Under the pieces are notes generated by a model, which saw only the letters and a list, made by a program, of their open reading frames with translations, had not been told where the DNA came from and did not search any database. Positions 15,401 through 21,921 of a DNA stretch of 22,776 nt are shown piece by piece. The position numbers and the translations under genes are program-made. The stretch is taken from NCBI GenBank assembly GCA_031259515.1, contig JAIRLK010000133.1:1-22776 (forward strand), written 5' to 3'. How positions within the stretch are numbered: the stretch's first letter is position 1; the number at the start of each line of letters is the position of its first letter. The DNA is from Treponema sp. GTDB lineage: Bacteria; Spirochaetota; Spirochaetia; Treponematales; Breznakiellaceae.

Positions 15401-16351
15401 GATTGAAAAGCCCCCTGTAGCTTCCTTGAGAATGTTGCCGGCAGCGGCGCCCAAGTCAAAGTACCCGTTCTCTTCGCCAAGAGCCAGGATTGTTGTACTC
15501 TCTTCTGTGCCTACCACGTCTACCACCGCGCCGTTTCTCAGGCTGCCCGCATAATTCCCGGTCAGGTCGGCGACAGACCCGTCGCTTCCTGCGGCCTCGA
15601 AGACAAAGTTGGCTTTGAGGTTCGTATCACCAGGAGCCTCCGGTTTTTTAGGAAGCGTGATACCGCTAAAAGTGCGCGTTTCTTCCTGGTCCTCCTCTTT
15701 CACCTTAAACGTTACCGTAAGCCCTGCGTTCAAATCATTGTCTTTCCCACGGCTTACCGTTGCCTTCCCGCTGGTTTCCCCATCAGGCTGGGTCAGGGTG
15801 ATACCGCTGCCGGTAGCCGCCCACACCACGGAATAGAATCTGCCGCCCTTTGGAGGCAAATCAAAACTCGCCACAATCACGGGGTTCTCGTATGCAAGAA
15901 TCGGGATCTTCCCCAGGTAATCGGCGATCAGGGCATCGGCGCTCCAGGCGGGTACGACGATTGTCCAGGAATGGGTGACGGTCTCCCCGTCCCTGCTGAA
16001 CGTTGCGGTAAGCGTTACCGTTGCATCTTCCTCACCGGGTTCAGGCCGCGTAACGGTGGCGGTTATTGAGCCTTCCGCCGGTTCCCCCGGAATAGTAATA
16101 ACATCCGGCGCCGAAGATTCCCATGAAACATGAATAGTCTTGCCGCCGATAACCAGTGTTTTCAGGACAAGATCTTCCTCAAGGTTCCCCAGGTCTCCCC
16201 AGCCGGCCTCAAATTCTTCGATTATGCTCTCTACTTCTTCGCTAAGATTCCCGTTCTCCGGATTCTCTCCGACCGGACTTGGGCATCCCGAAAAACCCGC
16301 CACGGCAAACAGCGTAAATACGGCCGTTATAGCGAACCAATACCTTTTCAT
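12491..16351 (-). CDS. Giant surface lipoprotein with three LamG domains and five Ig-like domains
   Basis: The product is 1286 residues. The start is ATG 16351, eight bases after GGAGG; an in-frame TTG at 16366 lies in the ribosome-binding site itself and is rejected. The signal peptide ends with the lipobox FSGC (Cys23). Domains in order, in this numbering: Ig-like type A (about 40-135), Ig-like type B (about 140-235), LamG1 (about 241-484), type A (495-588), LamG2 (592-829), type A (840-932), type B (934-1033), LamG3 (1039-1270). Type A shows SWSSSNT..I...G.VTRP..G..DA.VTLTA.FS; LamG carries FLWNFSSGLSDGTD, ADFRIY and GRSGY. Such LamG/concanavalin-like folds often bind glycans or calcium. 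No catalytic domain is visible, so I infer a surface glycan-capture or adhesion protein. It is preceded by a hairpin-bearing 73-base gap. Confidence 0.88.
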   Translation of the reverse strand: MKRYWFAITAVFTLFAVAGFSGCPSPVGENPENGNLSEEVESIIEEFEAGWGDLGNLEEDLVLKTLVIGGKTIHVSWESSAPDVITIPGEPAEGSITATVTRPEPGEEDATVTLTATFSRDGETVTHSWTIVVPAWSADALIADYLGKIPILAYENPVIVASFDLPPKGGRFYSVVWAATGSGITLTQPDGETSGKATVSRGKDNDLNAGLTVTFKVKEEDQEETRTFSGITLPKKPEAPGDTNLKANFVFEAAGSDGSVADLTGNYAGSLRNGAVVDVVGTEESTTILALGEENGYFDLGAAAGNILKEATGGFSIATYVYIPLETVIDKTTTSGATQRNNLNFLWNFSSGLSDGTDAVRNGYDFLFYRVWDGQYTTRIKSEERWGARKEGAISQGVWHHVLVTHDSGGVATVYIDGVQAAQGGKEGSGGTGPYLSPSNMEGLVNNWLGRSGYYDGSSIKNASYADFRIYDKVLDASAIEGLGIATALGGLNAGKADDIIAAAEAYVTGQLTEETLGSVSTRLTLPVEYNGVTISWSSSNTAVISGDGTVTRPAYGQNDASVTLTAMFSMTGGTTTTKTYTATVLAKTSSGGLQLHYTFADNNANDQSGNGYNGTLNGSATFGTAGGIGYFDTGSTNGYLDMGASAGGILGSDGEFTIAAYVYIPTSTAIDTTTLAGTDVVNQRNNKNFLWNFSSGLSDGTDAVRNTHDFVFFRVWDGQYTTRKKTSEKWGTRTGSITPAKGLWRHVMVTQDPSGIAKLYINGEKKAENKTGTGGDGYYILPSAMEPLVNNWIGRSGYNPNDYMANTRFADFRIYSEALSSTGIDGLNIAATLETLNSEFAGAFIEAAKAEIDAQFSPTLASVTGDLTLPASAGEVAIGWSSSNTGVITNTGVVTRPESGQSDATVTLTATFSIFGVSGTKDYPATVKALNYAGWIKENIPVLNADSPVAVADFGLPTDTGSAFYSLGWAVQSGDAISLGGADEDGIVTATVTRPAANTGSAATVTLRATFKDTVSSDAVTVDVTVTVPPEPAAVTDGNLKASFVFEAAGTDGAVIDATGNHAGALKGSAAVSAVNGIPVIDLGAEGYFDMGAAAGGVIKGSSNGFSIATYVFIPDSTAIDTSTTTAGANHKNNKSFLWNFSSGLSDGTDTERNKHDFIFYRVCDGQYTVRKRTEEKWASRTGDLNPGKGSWHHILVTQDASGNTALYTDGSNAKTGTGYISPSAMDDLVHNWIGRSGYNPNSYMTNTKYADFRIYDKALDTEAISGLGITNTLATLNNKEEAGK
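12542..13237 (-). repeat. Internal LamG repeat 3
   Basis: The last repeat begins NLKASFVFEAAGTDGAVIDA like repeat 1, then follows repeat 2 in its second half. A Trp conserved in repeats 1 and 2 (RVWDGQYT) is Cys here (RVCDGQYT), and the loop after the TALYTDG strand is shorter. Confidence 0.8.
13865..14578 (-). repeat. Internal LamG repeat 2
   Basis: The middle repeat has a different N-terminal edge (LQLHYTFADNNANDQSGNGY) from repeats 1 and 3, but shares FLWNFSSGLSDGTDAVRN with repeat 1 and NNWIGRSGYNPN with repeat 3. Confidence 0.8.
14900..15631 (-). repeat. Internal LamG repeat 1
   Basis: This is the first of three long repeats inside the giant lipoprotein gene. It starts with NLKANFVFEAAGSDGSVADL and shares long DNA stretches with the others, for example the codons for FLWNFSSGLSDGTD. 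Confidence 0.8.
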
Positions 16352-16385
16352 GACTCTTTCCTCCAATAAATTTTTTTTAGCGCTT

Positions 16386-16414
16386 GTTGTTTAAAACCTT
16401 GGTTATTAAACAAC
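16386..16414. other. Strong intercistronic hairpin without T-run
   Basis: GTTGTTTAA (16386-16394) pairs perfectly with TTAAACAAC (16406-16414). Inside, AACC-TT-GGTT extends the stem to about 13 pairs with one bulged A. No T-run follows on the minus strand (it is followed by an A-run), so it is not a standard terminator. It sits in the largest gap of the ten-gene operon, just before the giant lipoprotein gene. Confidence 0.6.
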
Positions 16415-16424
16415 TCCAGTATCG

Positions 16425-17876
16425 TTATTGTCCCAACCCCGACTCAGCCATCACTCCCACCACGGTATCGGCGTCGAGGGCCGTGCTGTAAATGCGGAAG
16501 TCGGCGTACTTTGTGCCTTTCATGTAGTTGTCGTTGTTAAAGGGCGGTCTGCCGATCCAATTGTACGTAAGGGTACCTAAATCCGTTGTGGAAACCGTCC
16601 TGCTGCCGGACTTGACCGCCTCCCCGTTAAGGAAGATAGTCCCGGTGTCCCCTTCCTGGCTGTACGCAACGTGAACCCATTCCCCCTTGGGTAAAGCGGT
16701 TCCGTAACTCACCACCTTCTCGTTGTTCCAGCCGGACGCGGAAATCGCGCACCGGGTATCGCTTGCCCGGAAGAACATATACTTGCCGGAGCCGGACGAT
16801 GCCGCCTGGGTGTCCGAGAACGCCCAGATCATCCAGCCGTTGCCGCTCACGTTCGTCCCGTTGTCGATGAATACCCAGGTGGCGATAGTGTAATCCGCGT
16901 TACCGGTGAGAATGGTTCCGGCCTCCGCGCCCATGTCAAGGTAGCCGTTCCCCGTGCCCAGGTTAAGGACGCCGACGCCGTCTTCGGTTTCTATGACCGC
17001 GCCGCCGCTCAGCGTCCCATTGTTGGAACCGGCGGAATCATTCGCGTTACCATTGAATTCGTACCTCAGTTCGAGGGCCGCTTCCGCATTCTCCAGACTC
17101 CAGTGCGCGTATACGGTGGTGTCTTTGCTTACCGGGGTTCCCGCGGTAAAGGGCTTGCCGCCCGATGCCTGGGTGTACCAGCCGGCGAATCCGTAACCAC
17201 TGCGGGTAGGCTCATTGGGCAGGGAGTCTACGGTCGTGGCTGTTGGGGCGTTGACCGTCTTGGTCTGCGGTGATCCCTCCCCAAACGCGCCCCGGTTCGG
17301 ATCAAAGGTTACGGTAAAGGTCTTGGCCCCGCTGTTCCAACGGGCATAAACCGTCATGGTCCGGTTCACCGTACTGTCAGGGGTAAACTCCGTACCTCCG
17401 GCCGCCTCGGTATACCAGCCAAGGAAGGCATTGCCGTTGTTCGTTGGAAAGGGAGGAAAATCTTTAAGCGTTGTCGCGGGAAGCTGGACATTCCGTGTGG
17501 CATTTTCGGGATTCACCGCGCCGCCGTTGGGGTCAAAGCTGATGGTATAGATCACCCCGGACCATCGGGCATAAAGCTTCATGCTGTCCGTAATCCGAAA
17601 ACCCGTCCCGATCTTCTCACCCCCCTCGGCCTGGGTGTACCAGCCGTTGAAGGTGTAGGAGCCGCCGTAGGCGCTCAATACCGGGAGATCGCCGTCGATC
17701 AGAACGTCTCCGGCAAGGAAATCGCGGCTGCCCGGAGTCCGCCCGCCGTCGTTGAGGTTACGGTCAAAAGTGAGGGTCACTTTCTCCCCGCCCGGCGGCA
17801 TCTGGCAGCCGGTAAAGCAAAATACCGCCAGTGCGCCAAGCGCCAGCAGGGCTAAAGGCAAAGTTCGCTGTTTCAT
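16425..17876 (-). CDS. Lipoprotein with three InlB B-repeats and a C-terminal LamG domain
   Basis: The product is 483 residues with lipobox FTGC (Cys24). Three Listeria-Bacteroides (InlB B-type, beta-grasp) repeats follow at about 31-106, 108-181 and 186-260. Each has the pattern TFD.N.G ... F.GWYT.A.GG ... YA.W; the first is the most divergent (FDRNLNDGG). A LamG domain fills 268-478, ending with the ADFRIYSTALD signature seen in the giant lipoprotein. I infer a surface-exposed glycan-binding or adhesive stalk; there is no enzyme motif. The ATG overlaps the TGA of the upstream gene (ATGA) behind GGAGG, so the two InlB-repeat proteins are translated together. Confidence 0.88.
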   Translation of the reverse strand: MKQRTLPLALLALGALAVFCFTGCQMPPGGEKVTLTFDRNLNDGGRTPGSRDFLAGDVLIDGDLPVLSAYGGSYTFNGWYTQAEGGEKIGTGFRITDSMKLYARWSGVIYTISFDPNGGAVNPENATRNVQLPATTLKDFPPFPTNNGNAFLGWYTEAAGGTEFTPDSTVNRTMTVYARWNSGAKTFTVTFDPNRGAFGEGSPQTKTVNAPTATTVDSLPNEPTRSGYGFAGWYTQASGGKPFTAGTPVSKDTTVYAHWSLENAEAALELRYEFNGNANDSAGSNNGTLSGGAVIETEDGVGVLNLGTGNGYLDMGAEAGTILTGNADYTIATWVFIDNGTNVSGNGWMIWAFSDTQAASSGSGKYMFFRASDTRCAISASGWNNEKVVSYGTALPKGEWVHVAYSQEGDTGTIFLNGEAVKSGSRTVSTTDLGTLTYNWIGRPPFNNDNYMKGTKYADFRIYSTALDADTVVGVMAESGLGQ

Positions 17877-18289
17877 ATTCCACCTCCCTTATTTTTCCAA
17901 TGGGCGTAAAGCGTAATACGGTAGACGCTCAGGGTAACCCAGCGTTCCCGGTCATCATCCCAATATTGTTCCACCGTGCCGCCGGTTGGCACGGTCCAAC
18001 CGGGTTTTACCTGTTCGCCGTCCCTTATCTCGGTAAACCAGCCGATAAACTCGTAGGCGCCGGTTGCATCCTCCAAAATATTTTGGATGTCGCTTGAACT
18101 GAGCCTCTGGCCGGTATAGGTATAGGTATCCGTAGTCTTGGCCGGATATTCCGCCACTTTATTGCCCTCGACATAGATGTCGGAATCCCAGGTGATGATC
18201 GCCTCCACCACCGGTTCCTCGTGGATATCGCAGCCTGCGGGGAGCAAAAGCGCAAGCGCCGCGCAGATCATTGCCAGCGTGTTTTTCAT
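17873..18289 (-). CDS. Small lipoprotein with one InlB-type repeat
   Basis: The product is 138 residues. The signal peptide with a canonical lipobox LPAGC (Cys20) is followed by a single beta-grasp repeat whose markers are FIGWFTEIRDGEQVKPGW and the closing ITLYAHW. The repeat carries an insertion (VEQYWDDDRERWVTLSVYR) compared with the regular repeats next door. The frame is open further upstream, but GGAGG six bases before ATG 18289 (three before the adjacent ATG 18292) sets the start. It overlaps the following InlB/LamG lipoprotein gene by four bases, suggesting equal expression and perhaps joint assembly at the surface. Function is unknown beyond that. Confidence 0.85.
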   Translation of the reverse strand: MKNTLAMICAALALLLPAGCDIHEEPVVEAIITWDSDIYVEGNKVAEYPAKTTDTYTYTGQRLSSSDIQNILEDATGAYEFIGWFTEIRDGEQVKPGWTVPTGGTVEQYWDDDRERWVTLSVYRITLYAHWKNKGGGI

Positions 18290-18299
18290 CATGAACCTC

Positions 18300-19664
18300 C
18301 TATGGACGGTAAAGCAAAAACGAACTGTAGGACGGGCCTGAGTCGGGGGCGTTGTCGTCCCCTTCGCCGTCCTGCACAAGCCGTGCTTCCAGCCACATTG
18401 TTTCAAGCCCCTTCACCTTAAAATAATGATTATACGGAAGCTCCCAACACTGCCTGCCGATATCGCCGAGCACCGGAGAAGTGTTGTAATTGAACCCTCG
18501 GGTAACGTCCTGCCAGAACGGGTCCCAAGGCAGATAGCGATCCGCGCCGAGCATAAGCTGGCAGTAAAACTCAAGGCCCCGTAAAAATTCATTGTTGTTC
18601 ACCGAGTAAAGATCGTCGCCCTGTATCCATGCGGTCTCTAAAGCCCCGCCGATTTTCAGCACCCCCAGGGCAGGGTGGCTGGCATCCCGGTGGTTTTCCT
18701 GGAGTTGTCCGGTTTCGTTGTGGATGTACTGGAAGCCGCCGTTGTTTTCGCCGTCAAGGATGAGAAGCAGCGCTTTGTCGTAAATATCGCGGTCCTCCAG
18801 CGCAACCCCCATCCCCAGGTATGCCATCAGCATAGCGCAATCCACGTTGCCCTGAGTCTCAGGGGGATAGGCGAAAAAACGTTCCATCCGGGGAATCCAA
18901 ATGTCCCGCAGCATCCGGTCAATGCTCTGAAAGTCCGCATCGTTAAAAGGCGAGACCAGCGGGGCCGCAGGGTGGCGGATGAGCTCCAGCGCCATAGCGA
19001 TCTGCCCCCCCTGGAGGCCGACCAAAAGGCGCGTGTCGCTGTGTATCGAACCCGGAAGCCCTTTGAGGTTCCGGCTGTAACGGTCGAGAATGTCGAAGGC
19101 TTTTTCCGCGTGCGCTACGTCCTGGGTAACGTTGTACATAACGCCGTTAAGGTAGGCGGCAAAAAAATCGTTGTCAAAAGTACCCGCATAGTATATCTTC
19201 GCGCCTTCCGGCATAACGCCGATGAACTGGGGGTCTCCAGACCGGGCCAGGTATTCGGCATTGTCGGCCGCAGCGGAAATACTGTAGCCCGCGCTCGCCT
19301 GCCCCTTGCTTTTCAGCTTCTGCCATGAACGGTACGCGCGGTACTCGCCGGCATAACGGCGCAGCTCACGCCGCTTGTCCCTCCATTTGATCCAGTCGGG
19401 AAGCGGCGTGGACCTGTCCGGCGCATTGCCTATGGTGTCGTCGGCGGGCGGCGCGGCGGGGATATTGCCATGAACTTCCCACTTCTCAACCAGTTTACGG
19501 GCAATGTCGAAGTTCTCCTGGCTGTACACCACGCCGGGATGTACGAACCCCTCCGCGCTCCGTCCCCTGCCCCAGCGCTCAATTTCCTCATTGGTCACCA
19601 TGGAACAGGAGGCCAGGAACAACGCCCCTGCAAACGATATAATAACCAAAAGTTTCTTCTTCAT
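18300..19664 (-). CDS. Alginate-lyase-like lipoprotein, degenerate active site
   Basis: The product is 454 residues; MKKKLLVIISFAGALFLASC gives a clear lipoprotein signal (Cys20). It is a paralogue of the lyase-like lipoprotein at 8309-9670: FQYIHNETGQLQENHRDASH aligns with its YIHTLENGEVLGQIQESGRD, followed in both by a TAWIQGDD / LAWNQGDD motif, and the C-termini agree (SYSSFLLYRP versus YDLLGYGTLLYTQ). However, HYWANWD of the other copy reads ETQGNVD here and SGRDQGH reads NHRDASH, so putative catalytic His/Trp positions are lost. It may be a binding protein or have changed chemistry. A long basic insert (about 90-120) is also specific to this copy. The start ATG has GAGGG upstream, overlapping the end of the barrel gene region. 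Confidence 0.8.
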   Translation of the reverse strand: MKKKLLVIISFAGALFLASCSMVTNEEIERWGRGRSAEGFVHPGVVYSQENFDIARKLVEKWEVHGNIPAAPPADDTIGNAPDRSTPLPDWIKWRDKRRELRRYAGEYRAYRSWQKLKSKGQASAGYSISAAADNAEYLARSGDPQFIGVMPEGAKIYYAGTFDNDFFAAYLNGVMYNVTQDVAHAEKAFDILDRYSRNLKGLPGSIHSDTRLLVGLQGGQIAMALELIRHPAAPLVSPFNDADFQSIDRMLRDIWIPRMERFFAYPPETQGNVDCAMLMAYLGMGVALEDRDIYDKALLLILDGENNGGFQYIHNETGQLQENHRDASHPALGVLKIGGALETAWIQGDDLYSVNNNEFLRGLEFYCQLMLGADRYLPWDPFWQDVTRGFNYNTSPVLGDIGRQCWELPYNHYFKVKGLETMWLEARLVQDGEGDDNAPDSGPSYSSFLLYRP

Positions 19665-19675
19665 GATGCGTACCC

Positions 19676-21046
19676 TCAGAATTCCCACGTAAACGCGACA
19701 GGAACCGTAAACACCTCATCCAGGGCTTTCGCGCTCATGCGGGTCGATCCCTGGTCCATGCCGCCTGAATAAGCCACGCCGGCCTTTATGTTACAGCTCT
19801 CGGCCATGTCGATCTGGACGTATGCGCCCGCGCCGTAACGGGTGCCGCCGAGTTTGGCGATCCGGCCGGAGATCTCTTCGCTGCCTATAATGTTGATGCC
19901 GAGGTCCGCTCCGGCAGAAAGAATTTCCGTGATTTTATACAGGGGGGAGAACCATATTTTCGTAACAGCCCCCGTGTTTGTGGTGAATGATTCTTTCGGC
20001 TCCGAATAGCCGCCCCAGCTATATTCCATCCCGGCCTTCACCGAGAGCCCTTTAATAAAAGAAAGCCCCAGGCCGGAAAAATCGTAAATCGCGCCGAAGG
20101 CTGCCCGGTGGGGCTGCCGGTACTCGCCCAGCGCGGCGATCGGTATAGGCAGGTTCTGGTTGCCGTCGCTGTTGATTCCCGGAAGCCATGTGGTGGGATC
20201 GGTAACCGGAAAAGACCAGGTTCCCCCTATATCAACGACAAGGCCGGGAACCATGGTAAAAGCAAATGCCCCCTGAACCACAGGGCCGGCGCTTGGTGTC
20301 TGGTGAACGCTGATGTATTGGGCACGGGCAAACCCTATATCCAGCTCTCCTATCTTGATTTTGTAGCCCAGGGCAATCTGGAAGTTTTCGAGCATGTACT
20401 TTGCATGGACATACCCGCCGTCAATGCCCTGGTTGTTTGCGGAAAAAAGGTTTGAAAGGCGGTTAAACCCAAAGGCCAGATCAAGACCCGGAATTGAAAA
20501 GTATTTAAGGGGATCAATAAACTCAAAACTTATGCCGTCCTGCATATCGAATTTGTTGAGAAAACTGTCTTCCCCTCCCGCGGCGGCGCCCAGGTGACTC
20601 CCCCAGTTGTACCCGCCGATCCTGCCCCGGAACGTCTCGACAGAATATTTACCAAGAGCCACCCTGAAAAAGTCAAAAGGCAAGTACCAGCCGTACAGGT
20701 CGCCCAGTGCTATGGAATCAATGTTGAGGAGGACATCGTTTTCCTTGTGATCTATCCAGGCAGGGTAAAAGAAGAGATCAGAGTAAATCCCCGCTTTCCC
20801 GAATTTTCCCTCTTTCTCCGCGGTAAAGGTGAGCTTTAGCTCTATCTTACCCGAATCGTCCCGGCCAAAACCGCCCACCCAGACGGTTTCTTCGTCGGGT
20901 ATCCAGGTAGGATTCTCCGGCCTGGGGGCATACTCAATATGCTGGATCCCTACAGCCGCCTTTACGCGGCCGCCCACCGTAATCTCCGCGAGAGCCAAAG
21001 CTGCCGTTACGGCGCAAAGGCTGACCAAAAAAACAATCTTTTTCAT
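19676..21046 (-). CDS. Outer-membrane beta-barrel protein (porin-like)
   Basis: The product is 456 residues with a classic cleaved signal peptide (MKKIVFLVSLCAVTAALALA, cut before EITVGG). Alternating amphipathic strands run throughout (such as YVHAKYMLENFQIALGYKIK and LSVKAGMEYSWGGY), and the protein ends in ...VAFTWEF, with the terminal Phe expected for BAM-assembled barrels. There is no TonB box or plug domain, so this is not a SusC-type transporter but a diffusion or gated porin typical of treponemes. As second gene of the operon it is the best candidate for passing oligosaccharides across the outer membrane. AAGGAG lies before the ATG. No named family is recognised with certainty. Confidence 0.8.
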   Translation of the reverse strand: MKKIVFLVSLCAVTAALALAEITVGGRVKAAVGIQHIEYAPRPENPTWIPDEETVWVGGFGRDDSGKIELKLTFTAEKEGKFGKAGIYSDLFFYPAWIDHKENDVLLNIDSIALGDLYGWYLPFDFFRVALGKYSVETFRGRIGGYNWGSHLGAAAGGEDSFLNKFDMQDGISFEFIDPLKYFSIPGLDLAFGFNRLSNLFSANNQGIDGGYVHAKYMLENFQIALGYKIKIGELDIGFARAQYISVHQTPSAGPVVQGAFAFTMVPGLVVDIGGTWSFPVTDPTTWLPGINSDGNQNLPIPIAALGEYRQPHRAAFGAIYDFSGLGLSFIKGLSVKAGMEYSWGGYSEPKESFTTNTGAVTKIWFSPLYKITEILSAGADLGINIIGSEEISGRIAKLGGTRYGAGAYVQIDMAESCNIKAGVAYSGGMDQGSTRMSAKALDEVFTVPVAFTWEF

Positions 21047-21085
21047 ACTCGGCTCCTTGTATTTTTTGTAGTTCCTTTACTTGTA

Positions 21086-21760
21086 CTACTTGTACACAAA
21101 AAAATCGAAATCCCTGATTTCAATCCACCCGTCATTACTGTCCCGCTTATTATTCCGGAGATCGAACATCATCCTGACAATTTGGTTGTAATCGAATACG
21201 TCCGTGTTGTAGTTCTGCCCGGGATTCGTGATGATGTGAGACTGGTACTTGTTAAACGGGAAAATAACTTCTTTGAATTCCCCCTCGGGACAATTAAAAA
21301 AAGGTTCCGCCTTGCCGCTGTTCAGCAGGTAACCGTTGGCATAGGCGCCGGTGTTCCAGTACCAGACAACCCAGCGCTGTGATTTTTCATCGGTGTAGAT
21401 ACCGATGTCCGCGTTTGACCGGTATCTGAAAACAAAACCATCGTAGGCGGAAGCATCATATACCCCGCCCACCGCGGAAAGCCAGCTGTCCACGCTTTTT
21501 TTAAGGAATACTCCGTCCGCGCCGCCCGCCGGAACCCCCTCGGAGTGCTTGGTAAACTTGTAGTTGTCCTCAGTATCCCGTGAAATATACCCGGAGTCTG
21601 CCGCATTACTGGAGTCAAGGGTAAAAATATCGCTGAACGTCACCGGTATCCGTTCGTAGCCGCTCCCTTGTTCCAGTTGGCAGCCGGCCGCCGCGAGCAT
21701 TATGGTCAATGCAAAGAACAATACCCCATACACTCTTAAACAAAGAAGCCTTTTAGCCAT
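21086..21760 (-). CDS. Surface lipoprotein, probable carbohydrate-binding beta-sandwich
   Basis: The product is 224 residues with signal peptide and lipobox AAAGC (Cys27). The frame can be extended to a TTG at 21784, but GGAGG eight bases before ATG 21760 fixes the start. After Cys27 comes a domain with segments AYDGFVFRYRSNADIGIY, WVVWYWNT, FKEVIFPFNKY and GWIEIRDFDF, the strand order of jelly-roll modules of the CIA30/CBM-like kind that bind polysaccharide; this is a fold-level resemblance only. It is the first gene of the ten-gene operon, transcribed away from the AraC-type regulator. I infer a surface glycan-binding protein, perhaps functionally comparable to SusD or SusE. Confidence 0.72.
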   Translation of the reverse strand: MAKRLLCLRVYGVLFFALTIMLAAAGCQLEQGSGYERIPVTFSDIFTLDSSNAADSGYISRDTEDNYKFTKHSEGVPAGGADGVFLKKSVDSWLSAVGGVYDASAYDGFVFRYRSNADIGIYTDEKSQRWVVWYWNTGAYANGYLLNSGKAEPFFNCPEGEFKEVIFPFNKYQSHIITNPGQNYNTDVFDYNQIVRMMFDLRNNKRDSNDGWIEIRDFDFFVYK

Positions 21761-21808
21761 ACTTTTCCTCCGTATTCTCATCAATGCTTTTCTGATGAAA
21801 GCTTGTTT

Positions 21809-21837
21809 ATGATACCCCCTCCAAATTCACCTGACGA
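21809..21837 (-). promoter_or_regulatory. Activator-dependent promoter of the ten-gene operon (minus strand)
   Basis: On the minus strand TATCAT (21809-21814) is a reasonable -10 box; 17 bases upstream the -35 position reads TCGTCA, a poor match. The gap from this -10 to the operator (23 bases) is nearly the same as in the importer promoter (25 bases). Confidence 0.45.
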
Positions 21838-21875
21838 TGGCTTTTTTTGAAAAAACATGGACTTTTCCGCAAAAA
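21837..21875. promoter_or_regulatory. Shared AraC-type operator, copy 2 (direct-repeat half-sites)
   Basis: ATGGCTTTTT starts at 21837 and ATGGACTTTT at 21857, 20 bases apart. The right half-site lies in AACATGGACTTTTCCGCAAA, one mismatch from the copy at 5838-5877. It is in the same orientation relative to the minus-strand operon and lies between that operon and the regulator gene, as expected for an activator that controls its neighbours and maybe itself. Confidence 0.6.
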
Positions 21876-21884
21876 TGAAATATG

Positions 21885-21920
21885 CTATAAAATTTCTATA
21901 AAATGGGATATACTATAAAA
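21885..21920 (+). promoter_or_regulatory. Regulator promoter with three CTATAAAA repeats; possibly leaderless start
   Basis: CTATAAAA occurs at 21885, 21896 and 21913. TATACT (21909-21914) is a good -10 box that would place the transcript start at about the ATG (21922), which has no Shine-Dalgarno sequence. No -35 match was seen. Confidence 0.4.
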
Positions 21921-21921
21921 C

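Noticed and set aside
12491..16351. LamG and Ig repeats as a tandem DNA repeat, CRISPR-like or phase-variation array
   Set aside because: The repeats are coding modules hundreds of bases long with diverged DNA and no short regular spacers.
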